From Campanula takesimana (taxonomy: Eukaryota; Streptophyta; Magnoliopsida; Asterales; Campanulaceae): a DNA stretch of 64,000 nt. The translations under genes were made by a program, and so were the position numbers. The stretch spans positions 1,116,001 to 1,180,000 of the forward strand of contig JAOWBW010000043.1 of the NCBI GenBank assembly GCA_026119855.1. The letters run 5' to 3'. Below, piece by piece: positions 1 to 12,289 of the stretch. The notes beneath the pieces were generated by a model. That model saw only the letters and a program-made list of their open reading frames with translations, was not told where the DNA came from and did not search any database. Every line of letters begins with the position of its first letter. Position 1 is the stretch's first letter.

Positions 1-1760
1 TACTTGATATGCCCTCCAGTTTTGGTTCCACCACACGAAGAGAAGCCTCTCTTGCTCTATCTCACTGTCAATGATGAAGCCCTAGGGGCTATGTTAGCAC
101 AAGAACAGCGAGACTCCACAAAAGAGAATTCCATCTACTTTGTCAGCCGAAGGTTTCAAGAGCTGAAAAGAACTACTCTGTCTTAGAGAAGTCTTGTGCT
201 GCATTGGTTTGGGTTACTCAAAAGCTCAAGCATTAAATGGAGGCCTTCCCAATCAAGTTGGTAGCAACAGTGGACCCGCTCCGCTACATCTTCGAGAAGC
301 CTTTCATGTCACCAAGAATAGCCAAATGGTATTTCATGCTCGCCGGCTACGATATCACTTACGTCACACTCAAATCCATCAGGGGGAAGGTGTTCAGTGA
401 TCAGCTTGCTGAATTTCCGTGTGACAAAGTGAAGGGGGAAGATGTACAGTTCCCCGACGAGCATTTAATTTACGCTACAACAGAGGAAAATAAGTGGCAA
501 CTTTTTTTCGATGGCGCAGCCAATAAGTATGGATATGGCATAGGGATGTTACTTGTTGATCCAAATGACATGTATACTTCAATTGCCATCCGCCTTGAAT
601 TTGAAGCCACTAACAACACCGCTGAGTACGAAGCTTGCATAGCGGGGCTCGAAGCAGCCCTCGAGAGAAATGTCACAAGTTTAGAAGTATTCTGTGATTC
701 CTTGCTCATCATCAACCAGACATCTGGAAAATGGAAGATTCAAGACTCGACCCTGCAACGGTATGGTCAACATCTCGAGGAGTTGGTCGAACAATTTCAA
801 GAAATCACCTTCAATTACCTGCCAAGGGACAAAAACCGTTTTGCTGATGCACTAGCCACCATCGCTTCACTGGTCGAAATACCTGAGGGTAAAATGGTGA
901 AGCCCTTCAAAATTTCCCGACGAAACAGTCCGGCATACTGCATGAGTATTGAGATCAACGAGGTCCAAGCAAACTCCCCGTGGTACACAGATATCATGAA
1001 TTTCCTCAAGGATGGTACTTATCCCGAGAACAGCAATAAGAAGTTACAAATGGCATTGCAAAGACTAGCCTCCCGATATGTACTGATTGGGGACAGAGTC
1101 TACAAAAGGCATCACGAGGGGATCAACCTCCTATGTGCAAATGAGACCGAAGCTCAAGAAATAATGCATGAGATCCACGAAGGTGAATGTGGGCCTCACA
1201 TGAACGGGTTTATGTTGGCCAAGAAGATACTCCGCATGGGTTATTATTGGAGTACCATGGAAAGGGACTGCATCGAGAAAGTCAAGAGGTGCGCCAAATG
1301 CAAATTCCACGCCAATCTACAGCACGCTCCACCCTCACAGCTTTACAATATGACCACGCCTTGGCCTTTCTCTTGTTGGGGCATAGACATCATTGGCAAA
1401 GTCCACCCTACTGGCAGCAACGGACAATCTTTCGTCCTAGTAGCCGTGGACTATTTTACAAAATGGGTCGAAGCACAAGCTTACTGAGTTCTTAACGCCA
1501 AGAAAGTGGTCGAATTCGTGAAACCCACATTATGTGCCGATACGGCGTTCCTCATGAGATCATCTCAGACAATGGCTCTTACTTCGAGAAAGAGATGGAC
1601 ACACTCCTCGTAGAATACAAGATTACTAAGCACAAGTCATCTCCATACCACCCTCAAGCAAACGGCACGGTCGAGGCAGCTAATAAGACAATCGAGACCA
1701 TTGTGAAGAAATGGCCTCCACTGGAAGGGATTGGCCCGAAAAGTTACCTCTAGCATTATG
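1..1760 (+). pseudogene. Tat-type pol fragment: end of RT/RNase H, second RNase H, integrase
   Basis: The reading frame gives, in order: the end of reverse transcriptase and the classical RNase H (about 1-420); a second RNase H (about 495-880), with FFDGAAN holding the first catalytic Asp near 510, then the NTAEYEA Glu and FCDS Asp; and integrase (about 1,150-1,755), with an HHCC zinc region (HEG...H, CAKC), the WGID and SDNG aspartates and the VEAANK glutamate. It is broken by a frame change before 237, by a TGA at 1,485-1,487 where copy B has CGA, and by further shifts after 1,540 and at about 1,720. The conserved residues of the second RNase H and integrase remain, but no continuous frame joins them. 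This is a decayed polyprotein remnant that would have acted in reverse transcription and integration. Confidence 0.88.
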
Positions 1761-1975
1761 GGGCTACCGCACATCAATACGGACAGCGACTGGAGAAACT
1801 CCTTATGCACTGGTATATGGTTCCAAGCTGTACTACTAATAGAGCTCGAAGTTCTGTCCCTGCGGGTCCTCCTCGAGAACCAAGTCAATTTATTCTTATC
1901 ATTACAAAGAAAGTGTTGGGCTATTAAAAAGACTTAAAACATTAAATCCTAACAAGTGGTCTATTCTAATTGCAA

Positions 1976-1980
1976 TCTCT
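1976..1980. repeat. Target-site duplication TCTCT, left copy (right copy 10,237-10,241)
   Basis: TCTCT directly precedes the left LTR (1,981) and is repeated directly after the right LTR (10,236). Copy B has the uninterrupted sequence near 58,187-58,195, which is the matching empty site apart from small differences. This fixes both the borders and the order of insertion. Confidence 0.93.
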
Positions 1981-3514
1981 TGTTGGGTTTCGTAGTAACA
2001 TGCGCAGCGGAATTAAGCATTTAAAATTTATAAAACCCAAAACCCATAGATCCATTCATATGATTAAGTCAAATACAACATAATGAATACTCGAATACTA
2101 ACCCTTGATGCCTTTGATTTTGCAACCTTGAATTCGTTGGAGACTTGAAATCTTGATCATGAACAAAGCAAGAATCACGAACTATGAAGATGATAAGTTT
2201 CACCCTCTAGCGGTATCCACACCACGAACGAATATCAAGAACACTTGATCTTGGTTGCTAGACCAAATTATGAAACACGCTTTCACAATTGTAAGAACTA
2301 TACGGAATTATGATATTCTTGTTCTTCACTTGTGGGATCTTAGAACAAGAAAAATACCTCCCAAACCCTTTGGAGGCACTCATAATCATGTGCTTAATGA
2401 CTGCTGAAAGGATCCTTAAATAGGTCCTAATCCTTAACCCTTAAGGACTTAGGAAACCTAAATCCCGTCACCAAATTAGGCAACAAAATATTCTGGCCGA
2501 CATAACTGGCACGGTCGTGCTCACAATCTGGCACGGCCGTGCCATCTAGCCCGCGTGAAATTCAGCCGCCCATCTTGGCACGGTCGTGCTTGTTAATTGG
2601 CACGGTCGTGCCAAATGTGCCGAGAGGTTGCCTTGGTGAAATTTTTGGCACGACCGTGCCACTTAAAGCGCACGACCGTGCCAGAGCCAAAAGCTGATAT
2701 TTTCCATAATTCCCATTTAGTCCTTTACAATTCGTTCTATTTGTGTGTGACCCTCTAGGATTACACTAAGTTGGCAATGGGTTCAAACATGAAACCATAA
2801 GATATGATTAGGTTCTAGCAAACCGTCATACCTACCCAAATAGTATAACTAGATACAAGTTCGCATTCCTTTTAGAACATGTCATAATCCCTTTGTCTCC
2901 GATGTCATTGAACACAAGTCATGGTCAACAAGTCAACTTGTATTGTTCAATACTTTCTCGATTCCGAATATGTTGATAATCCAAATGACATTGATCCAAT
3001 CAATCCATTTGGGTTTGGCCAAACATTTCACCAACATCATTCCTTCGAGGGGCCCAAGCTTGACATCTCTCCGAAGAGGGACAAATCTATTTGGCTTATT
3101 ATTCTTCCCTACGTGAATCCAATCATGCCAATCATACCCTTTATAACTACCGTGTTAAGGTAGCGTTTGAATATGTCAAACATAATGTTCATCAAGTGGA
3201 AGACTATAATAACTTCATGTCTAAGGATTCAAATGACATAACTAATATGAGATTTATATATGACATCGACCATGACATAAATCTCATACCGCGGGTCATG
3301 TCCAGTACCTTGTTCCAAACAAGTACCCATAAATCTAACATGATCATCCCATGATCATTTAGCCTTTATACTAGTGCTTAACAAGCTCTAGGGACGGAGA
3401 TTATTATAAGCAAACATGAGCAACAATAATAATCTTATTATCTCTTTATCATCATGAATAAAATGATAACTTATACAACGTTTAACAACCGTGCCTAGGG
3501 CACCAACACCAACA
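1981..3514 (-). repeat. Copia LTR, 3' LTR in element orientation
   Basis: Nearly identical to 8,704-10,236, with TG...CA ends. On the minus strand a TATTTAAG box lies near 2,411-2,421. Upstream of it, at 2,508-2,682, are six copies of a 13-14-bp near-palindrome, GGCACGGTCGTGCC with GGCCG and GACCG centre variants. Confidence 0.93.
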
Positions 3515-3531
3515 ATCTCCCACTTGCCCTA
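3515..3531 (-). other. Polypurine tract of the copia element
   Basis: On the minus strand the bases next to the 3' LTR read TAGGGCAAGTGGGAGAT. This is the purine-rich plus-strand primer position and confirms that the element runs right to left. Confidence 0.85.
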
Positions 3532-3539
3532 GGCCCAAT

Positions 3540-6500
3540 TCCCTAGGTATCCAATACCCATGGACCTAACATGACCATCATGTTTAGCTTTATGGAAGTC
3601 CCATTGTTTAGCGTGTCTGTAACGTTATCATTAGTTGGTACTTTGCATATATGTACGTCTCCCTTATCAACGATTTCTTGAACGATAAGAGAACGCCTAA
3701 GTATGTGTTTGGATTTAGGATGTGCTCTTGGTTCCTTTGCTTGGTCAATAGCACCACTATTATCACTAATATGGTCTATTGAATTAGCAATGCTAGGAAC
3801 CATCTTAAGTTCACAATGAACTTCTTAATCCAAACCACTTCCTTTGCAGCATCCAATGCGGCAATATACTTAGATTTAGTATGTAGAATTTAGTGACTCT
3901 GCTTGGAACCATTCCAACTTACAGCTTCACTATTATTTATAAAACTCAATTGCGATCTTTATCATCTTTGTCGGTTTGGAAGCATGCATCCGCATACCCA
4001 TATACGACGAGATCATCTTCCATCCCTTCATAGATCAAAACAATTCTTCAGTCCTTTTAAAGTGCTTTAAGAATTGTTTCACAGCCATCCAGTGACTCTC
4101 ACCGGTTATCGGATTAATATCTACTCGTCATGCTCCAAGCATTAGATATATCCGCCTTAGTACTTATCATGGCATCATGGATCCAATTACCGAAGCAAAT
4201 GGCATCTCATTCATTTTTCTTATGCTCATCTCTTGTCTTTAGGACATTGAGTCTTGCTTAGAGAAACTCCATGTAACACTGACAAATGTCCTCTCTCAGA
4301 ATTTTCCTTGCGGAATCTTCTTATGACTTTGTCAATGTATGTACTTTGGATTTAAACCAATTTGCTTCCTAGATCTATCTCTGTAGATCTTAATTCCAAT
4401 GACATATGCAGCTTCATCCATATTATTCATTGCGAGACACTTTCTTAACCAAATCTTTACAGATTAAAGTGTGGGAATGTCGTTTCCAATGAGCAATATG
4501 TCATCCATATATTAGATAAGGAATAGCACCATGCTCCCACTAACCTTCTTGTATATACAAGATTCATCTTCGTTCTTGATCAAGCCAAGCTCCATGACTT
4601 ATCAAAACGGAGATCCCAACTCCAAAAAGCTTGCTTCAATTCATCCAATGAATCTTCGCAACTTTCATACCTTTTTAGAATTTTCTTGACTATCAAAACC
4701 TTTAGGTTGTATCCAATACATCCTTAAGTGATTTCCTGTTGAGGAACGCTTGTTTTGACATTATTTTGTCAAATTTCATATTCCAAATATGAACATGTGA
4801 CTATGAAAATTCTAATAAGTTTCTTGCTACCCATGTAAGTTTTTCTCCAAGAAAAGTCATTCATCTCCTTTGGTTTTTACACCTTAGGTTAGAATGGTCA
4901 AGTTCCAAACTTGATTACTATACATGAATTGCCTTTTAGATTTTATGACTCCAGGCCATTAATCTAAATGTGGAGTTGATATTGCATCTTTGATAGGTGG
5001 TAAATACTTCATTCTAAATGAACTTTACCTCAATACTTTCTATCTCGAAATATCCAATATTTCTTCTAATAGATTGTATTTTATCATGTGTGCAATTACT
5101 TGTATATCTTGAACGGATTTTCACAACCCCTTGTGAAAACTTGTTCAACTTCCATCTCAGGTTAAAATATATTTTCTAGGTCTCGAACCATTCGAGATAC
5201 ATTTTACTCCCACTGATTCTTTTAGAGATAAACCACTTATCTAGAAAAGTATCATCATAGTCAACAAACCATTTGTTTCTTATGAGTAAAATTATTATCC
5301 TCAAGTTTCCTTAGGATATCCCATGAAAGTATATTTATTAGATTTAAATGTGAGTGTGTCCCAGACAACTCCTTTCAAAAAGGGTCTCACCATCTTAAAT
5401 CTTTATGAAAGACAAACCAAGTTTTCTTTCACCATTTAACCTCTCTTGATAGAATTCAGATTAGTATAATCATAGCGGTTTTAAATACATAACCCCAAAA
5501 TGAATAATGGAAGATCACTTTGACTTTGTCATCCAACGAACCGTATCCAATAAGGTTCTTATACTTCCACGCAGACATATCATTTGATATTCTTAGTGAA
5601 GTTAATTTGTGAAACCATTTCACAACTTTAATGATGACTGTCAAATTCTTGGTTTAATTATTCATCATCATGATCCAATCATAATTTTTGAATAGTTTTA
5701 CCAAGTATAACCAAAATTTTCTTTTAGCATTTCTTCTTAATGCACCATACACATCGAAATGTATTAGGTCAATTAAGACATTAGCCTTTTTACCAATCAT
5801 AGTAAAAGATGTCTTGATCCAAGTAAATAAGATTTGCATAAATCATGTGATTCCAAATCATATGACTTAAAACTCCGTCCCATGGAATTTTAAATATGCA
5901 TTTCTCATTTATTTGATCAAAGCAATAATGCATAGAGAATTTTAATCATTTATGTTATAGCCTTTATTACTTTGTTCTTCAAGATTTAGGATATAAGATT
6001 TATTTATATGATAACACAATGAAGTAAATCATAATAAATAAAGCACTTTTCTTATTCCAAATAAGAAATAAATATCCTTCATTATCTTATAACAAAATAA
6101 TATTTCCTACTTCATTAGTAAAGCCACTTTACAAGTGTTCTATGAATAATGTTGCAACTCTTGCATCATTACCATTCATAGATCAACCTTTACTATAAGT
6201 AGTCTTTCAATTTACTAATTATTCTGGTATCCTATACCCAATAATTAAATTTAGAAAGATTAATTTATAACATAAAATTTTCAAGCGGTAGTCCCACTAC
6301 CATTTCTTTTATTGATCATCCAGAATTTTGACTACAATCCTAAATGGTCAATCCAATTGCCATTTTATCAAATTGCATCAATTAGAGTTATTATTTTAAC
6401 CATAATTATTTCCTTTAGGTTTGACAAATCTGTCTTACCTTTCTTTGGCACTTGGCCCCTTTCCATCATGAACCATGAGCATTGGAGAACCATCCTCCAA

Positions 6501-7045
6501 TATCTTCATCTTCGCCGTTTTTCAGCATGTTAATGCAATTCGAAGAGATTCTTATTCATTCTAAGCATGTCATAGTTCATCACTAAGTGATCATAACATT
6601 TGAACAATGAATCAAGAATGAGATCCGTGGCTTGCTCCAATCCAATTGGACAACCAAGTTTCTCAAGATGCTCTATGTAGCCTTTATCTTAAGCATGTGA
6701 GGTTCCACTTATTGCCCTTTACTCTTTTGCATGAAGTGAATACAATAATGGTTTTATACCCTTTCTTGCCTAGATTGCTCTTTGAAACATGTGACTCAAC
6801 TCCACGCCTATCTAATAGGCTTCCAAAGTTCCAAACTTTGTTGAAGTTTTGAGACATAATCGTGAGCTTGAGACAACTCACATTCCTAGAATCATACTCA
6901 TGATTCTTGTGATTGTCTATTCCGGCATTAGGTTCTTTAGGAATTGGCCCATCAAGAATGCACAACCCATCTTCTTGCCTTAGAACCATTCTTAGGCTCA
7001 GGATCCAATCCATGAAGTTTGTACCATTCTCTTTGAAGCTCATCC
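3540..7045 (-). pseudogene. Degenerate copia gag-pol
   Basis: Reading right to left, the recognisable pieces are: gag near 7,043-6,450 (NFMDWILSLRMVLRQE followed by LCILDGPIP, a typical copia gag start); integrase near 5,840-5,460 (LIHFDVYGA with the first catalytic Asp, and SFWGY near its end); RT near 5,000-4,400 (YMDDILLIGND in place of YVDD); and RNase H near 4,160-3,543 (GYADACFQTDKDD, then a 270-nt open stretch ending beside the purine tract). Stops and frameshifts separate all of them, and the gag zinc knuckle and protease were not found. The sequence is AT-rich. It is a non-functional polyprotein remnant whose domain order is clear and whose borders are approximate. Confidence 0.82.
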
Positions 7046-7218
7046 TTCTAAAGGATTGATCGCAACAAAGTTAGTTGTCATTATCTACAACTCATGCAAA
7101 TTTTCCAAAATTTTACAAGTACCAATCTCATTAAAGAGATAAATAATGTATTTTCCAAAAATACTCCCACTAAATTATATAACCTTCATATACATCCAAT
7201 GTATAATATAATTTAAAT

Positions 7219-7470
7219 GGGCTAAGATCCAACTTTAATTTAATTCTAAGTCCGCTATGGCGGATTACACAAAATCAAATTAATTAGGTAGACAACCCTG
7301 TCAATCATATCCCATATGACTCTTAGATCCTTTCATGAGACTCTTTTAAATTGGGCTAAGATCCAACTTTAATTTAATCTTGAGTCCACGGAGGCGGACC
7401 GCTCAAAATCAAATTAATTAGGTAAACAATTTCTTGTCAATCATATCCAATATGATTCTTAGTGATCCAA
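7219..7470 (-). repeat. Direct repeat in the copia leader, period about 134 bp
   Basis: Two diverged copies begin GGGCTAAGATCC at about 7,219 and 7,353. Each continues through AAATCAAATTAATTAGGT to a TCAATCATATCC segment. They lie in the untranslated leader between gag and the primer-binding site. Further left-to-right, 7,560-7,650 holds two short GCTAGGGCG motifs. The rest of 7,050-8,690 shows no gene. Confidence 0.7.
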
Positions 7471-8690
7471 TTTCAAAAGCATGTTTAATCTCATCTTTTG
7501 CCTTGGCCCAAAACTGTTTTGACGCCTTATTAAGTCCAACCATTTTAAACGCATGGTTGATGTGCCTCGCTAGGGCGTGCCCACATCATCCATCTTGCTC
7601 ATACATAGATAAAGTTAATGCACCTCGCTAGGGCGAACCCACATTAAAATCACCCATGCACTAACAAGTGTTTTAATCATGGCGTGGCAAAAGGACTTAA
7701 AACTCTCTTGAAGGTTCATCACCATATAGCATACAACACATTTATGAGCACACAAGATAAACATCTTACGCATCAAGTTTAGCCACTAAATTAATCTCCA
7801 TTAATTTAAGCATAATATTTATGTGTCATTAGTTTCTCTATTATTATGAGGATGAGATTATTTGAACTTTGGTCATCATCTCCAAATCAAGACAACAAGA
7901 AGTGCGGCCGAACTAAGCCATTGGCAACCACAATTCCGCACTAATTCAAGAAACCAAGAAAGTAGTCCATGTGGCCGAAACTAAGCAATAGATGGTCTCG
8001 ATGAACGTAGGCCAATTGCATTCACAATTCCACATGGATCTCCAATCATTGAATCAAGAACTTTGTTTCTCAATTTTAGCAATTATGAACTCTTCATAAT
8101 TCTAATTTCGTTTTATCTTTGAACCCTTGATTGCGATCAAGTTTGGGAAACACAATCTCGATTAACGTAGATTAGCCATCCAAACCTTGAACTAATCTTA
8201 GAATCACAAGACTAAAACAAATAGGAGATTTAAGCCCAAGATCCACACCCAAAACCCAAACCCTACCCCCCACCAAACCCTAGGTCCGGCCGGGTCAAGG
8301 CTTGGGTCCGGTCGGACCCCTTGCGAAAAATCCAAATTTTTAAAGTTCCAAAATTTATCTCAAAATTGTTTTTCCCGATTCAATTAGGATTTGGTGTTCT
8401 TGGTGATCCAATCACCATGATCATCAAAACCTTGAATAAACGATTTATTCTTGAATCCCTAGAATATCAAAACTTTGATCCAATCAAAATTGATAATCCA
8501 AACAATTGTAAATCCTCCATAATTTTAATTGCGATTGAACAGTGCGATTAAAGTTTATAAAACAATAAACCACATAAAACGCATAGACCACATAAACATC
8601 ATAATCCCAATATTCAAATCATGCTAGGCACATAAATAATTTATATACACACAACATGATTTTAGTATTGAAATAATCAACATGAACGGG

Positions 8691-8702
8691 GCTCTGATAC
8701 CA
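8691..8702 (-). other. Primer-binding site of the copia element
   Basis: On the minus strand, two bases after the right LTR ends, the sequence reads TGGTATCAGAGC. This is the standard plant copia primer site complementary to the 3' end of initiator methionine tRNA. Confidence 0.92.
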
Positions 8703-8703
8703 C

Positions 8704-10236
8704 TGTTGGGTTTCGTAGTAACATGCGCAGCGGAATTAAGCATTTAAAATTTATAAAACCCAAAACCCATAGATCCATTCATATGATTAAGTCAAATACA
8801 ACATAATGAATACTCGAATACTAACCCTTGATGCCTTTGATTTTGCAACCTTGAATTCGTTGGAGACTTGAAATCTTGATCATGAACAAAGCAAGAATCA
8901 CGAACTATGAAGATGATAAGTTTCACCCTCTAGCGGTATCCACACCACGAACGAATATCAAGAACACTTGATCTTGGTTCCTAGACCAAATTATGAAACA
9001 CGCTTTCACAATTGTAAGAACTATACGGAATTATGGATATTCTTGTTCTTCACTTGTGGGATCTTAGAACAAGAAAATAACCTCCCAAAACCCTTTGGAG
9101 GCACTCATAATCATGTGCTTAATGACTGCTGAAAGGATCCTTAAATAGGTCCTAATCCTTAACCCTTAAGGACTTAGGAAACCTAAATCCCGTCACCAAA
9201 TTAGGCAACAAAATATTCTGGCCGACATAACTGGCACGGTCGTGCTCACAATCTGGCACGGCCGTGCCATCTAGCCCGCGTGAAATTCAGCCGCCCATCT
9301 TGGCACGGTCGTGCTTGTTAATTGGCACGGTCGTGCCAAATGTGCCGAGAGGTTGCCTTGGTGAATTTTGGCACGACCGTGCCACTTAAAGCGCACGACC
9401 GTGCCAGAGCCAAAAAGCTGATATTTTCCATAATTCCCATTTAGTCCTTTACAATTCGTTCTATTGTGTGTGACCCTCTAGATTACACTAAGTTGGCAAT
9501 GGGTTCAAACATGAAACCATAAGATATGATTAGGTTCTAGCAAACCGTCATACCTACCCAAATAGTATAACTAGATACAAGTTCGCATTCCTTTTAGAAC
9601 ATGTCATAATCCCTTTGTCTCCGATGTCATTGAACACAAGTCATGGTCAACAAGTCAACTTGTATTGTTCAATACTTTCTCGATTCCGAATATGTTGATA
9701 ATCCAAATGACATTGATCCAATCAATCCATTTGGGTTTGGCCAAACATTTCACCAACATCATTCCTTCGAGGGGCCCAAGCTTGACATCTCTCCGAAGAG
9801 GGACAAATCCATTTGGCTTATTATTCTTCCCTACGTGAATCCAATCAAGCCAATCATACCCTTTATAACTACCGTGTTAAGGTAGCGTTTGAATATGTCA
9901 AACATAATGTTCATCAAGTGGAAGACTATAATAACTTCATGTCTAAGGATTCAAATGACATAACTAATATGAGATTTATATATGACATCGACCATGACAT
10001 AAATCTCATACCGCGGGTCATGTTCAGTACCTTGTTCCAAACAAGTACCCATAAATCTAACATGATCATCCCATGATCATTTAGCCTTTATACTAGTGCT
10101 TAACAAGCTCTAGGGACGGAGATTATTATAAGCAAACATGAGCAACAATAATAATCTTATTATCTCTTTATCATCATGAATAAAATTATAACTTATACAA
10201 CGTTTAACAACCGTGCCTAGGGCATCAACACCAACA
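8704..10236 (-). repeat. Copia LTR, 5' LTR in element orientation
   Basis: Pairs with 1,981-3,514. It is bounded by TGTTGG and CCAACA, with the primer-binding site on its left and the TCTCT duplication on its right. The palindrome cluster lies at about 9,235-9,410. Confidence 0.93.
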
Positions 10237-10260
10237 TCTCTCGGGGGTACTAGGAAAAAT

Positions 10261-11641
10261 CTAATTTTCTCTTGGCCTTTGAAGGACACCCGAACAGCCA
10301 TCAATCCTACTCTTCTTGGGAGGCCTAGGGACACTAATGCGGACCGATACTTTTTGCGCAACCGAACGCCTCCGAGCATAAAATTCATCCAAGGGAGTAC
10401 CGAAAGGGTCAGTCAGAATGTTGTTCACATCAGCAGCAGCTTCCTTGTACCTCAAAACACTGCTGGGCTCAAAATCCCTTCCTTGCAACTCCGCCCGAAG
10501 AGCATCTACCCAAGTAATGCCACGGTAGACGGTACCAAGCAAATGATCCAAGTAACTCTCGGGAAGAAAAATGCTGCCCCGGTGCAATGGAGCGGAAACC
10601 CAACGGTCACGATCATCTGCCCAAGCCAACTGAAGCTCATTCAAGAAGTCCGGGCCTATATAAGAAACTGGACAAAGTACCCCATTCCTCGGAAAAGGAA
10701 TTACTTGCTGACGACCGAACTGTCTCAAATCCCGTTCAGGCTGATAAAACGAAGAGTCCCTCAATCCGGGTAAAACCACATGCTGAAAACCGAAGGTCCA
10801 CTCCACAAAAGGGCAAAGACCCCAAGGACACCACTCAACATCAGCTGTGAGACGAGAAGCAAAAAATCTCCTCCAACCCTCTTCGGTCAAATCTCTAATC
10901 AGCAACCGTCGCCTATGGACAGCAAAAGGAGAAAGGTCGCCATCCGCCGCATAAAGCCTGAAATGCTCCCAAAGCCATATCATCAAAAGCAAGGGGCTTC
11001 CTCGTCGCATCTCACCTGTACGGTGCAACTCGTCCAAACCATGCAAGGTCTCTCCTACAATGAGCGGAACTATGCTAAATCGCTGTTCTTTCGCCTGCAA
11101 CACTATCTCAGCCAACTGCGCATCCGCAGTACCTAGAGGAGTGATAAACAAAACCTCGCTGAAAAGGCAGACATCCATGGCATTTCTCTTAAAGGACTGA
11201 ACTGCGACATCTTCCGAATGCAAACTGCAAAACATCGGAAGCTCAGTTATGTCAACAACGGTCCCGTGCATCATCTTCTTCACTTCTCCGACAGGGAGAT
11301 TCAGAATGTCACCCAAGAATCAACAATACCGCGGTAATACTTGGGGACGGCAATCCGACCGGCCAAAGGCATACCCAAATGGCCCCAAAATCATCAACGG
11401 TCGGCACCATTTCATTAGCCGAGAAGTTGAATGTATGGCTATCACAATCCCAAAAGGCTGCAGCAGCCTTCAACAAGTCCCAATCCGGCTTCAATGTCCG
11501 TAAAGTGAAGAGAATTCGAAGCCCGAAATCGTTGATGAAGGCATTTTTGGGATGGGTCTTAAAAGAATACACGAAGGTCGACAAATCCTTCTCGTAACTC
11601 TTGATAACCTTGGCATCAAGACTAAAAAGGTTGGAGGCCAT
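10261..11641 (-). pseudogene. Antisense PMD-like ORF of copy A
   Basis: This gene lies antisense to the retrotransposon, between pol and the 3' LTR. From the ATG at 11,641 it reads MASNLFSLDAKVI, then a conserved block with CDSHTFNFSANEMVP and VDDFGAI. It then changes frame near 11,310 and continues as a 351-codon open stretch to the TAG at 10,261, ending in a basic tail with PKKSRI. Copy B carries the homologue at 58,198-59,596. The motif THTF-x4-E-M-x2-T-x2-DF-x-AI-x-G matches plant mobile domain and DUF7745-type proteins. Extra antisense ORFs at this position are known for Tat-lineage elements (Grande/Retand type). Its biochemical role is unknown. One frameshift makes this copy a pseudogene. 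Confidence 0.8.
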
Positions 11642-11789
11642 GGGAAAGAAGGTTATAAGCATGATTGGGTAATAGAATGGTGTTCAAAAATGACAGAAAA
11701 TGGCTGTTGGAATCGAATTGTCGGCTAGAAGCTGATATTATAGCTGTTGGAGGATCTTTTGGTCAGCAAGTATCAGGCCCTGAATTTCG

Positions 11790-11882
11790 CCTCCCAGAGG
11801 CGCGCGCCTCCCGACACCGGTATACAAGGCGCGTGCGTCCCGTATCCAATAGAGGAAGCGCCCGCGTCCCAGATAGAAGATG
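11790..11882. promoter_or_regulatory. CG-rich triple-box module upstream of the antisense ORF
   Basis: Three boxes of the GCGCGC type (GGCGCGCGCCTCC, GGCGCGTGCGTCC, AGCGCCCGCGTCC) sit about 33 bp apart, 150-240 bp upstream of the antisense ATG. The same three-box arrangement occurs upstream of the copy B antisense ORF and inside both LTRs. A promoter role is inferred from position only. Confidence 0.45.
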
Positions 11883-12289
11883 CTCCAGAAACAGCCCTTG
11901 TCAGTTCAAGAAGGAAGCCCAGGCACGTTCAAACGCCTTCTATCTACAGAAAAGATCAATCCTACCAACAAGAGAAGCTCAAAAACGACGGCAACAAGCA
12001 CTCGGAAGGGCACACATTGATTTGGTTCGCCCTTAAGGCAGGTCTAAAAACTGAAATAGGATAGAAACTCACACTCAAAGTAGGGTGTCTTTCATTTTTC
12101 TCAAACGATCAGTTTTTACAATTCATCCCCAGCACAAAGCATTCCGCAGTCAACTGTGCCCGCACCCCGTCAAAAGTCAAAGTCAAACAGTCAATATCAA
12201 AGTATGACTCACGACAACAACTTGATCCGGGATGATCCACGGAATCACCGCTTCATCATCAAACAAGATCTACATCCATTCAAAGAAAA

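Larger units (their letters stand above)
1..1980 (+). mobile_element. Ty3/gypsy Tat-type retrotransposon copy A, left part
   Basis: The window opens inside the pol gene of a Ty3/gypsy element and continues through the end of integrase. The same sequence occurs in the same order at about 55,670-58,190 (copy B), which allows direct comparison. The element resumes at 10,237 after an 8.26-kb copia insertion. Relative to copy B, copy A lacks about 0.55 kb between the end of integrase (near 1,890) and the sequence preceding 1,980, including the two structured RNA modules of copy B. Tat lineage is inferred from a second, archaeal-type RNase H after the normal one and from the antisense ORF downstream. 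Confidence 0.9.
1981..10236 (-). mobile_element. Complete-ended Ty1/copia element inserted in gypsy copy A
   Basis: The element has two direct LTRs of about 1,534 and 1,533 bp with TGTTGG...CCAACA ends and a TCTCT target duplication. On the minus strand it has a primer-binding site (TGGTATCAGAGC, matching initiator-Met tRNA) next to the right LTR and a purine tract next to the left LTR. The internal 5.2 kb carries gag, integrase, RT and RNase H traces in copia order, but with stops and shifts throughout. By eye the LTRs differ at only about six to eight substitutions and six or seven single-base indels. The insertion is therefore recent, although its genes are badly decayed, which points to a non-autonomous element mobilised in trans. 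Confidence 0.93.

Noticed and set aside
2921..3354. Open frames inside the copia LTR, repeated at 9,643-10,076
   Set aside because: Identical because the LTRs are identical. No recognisable protein, and on the strand opposite to element transcription.
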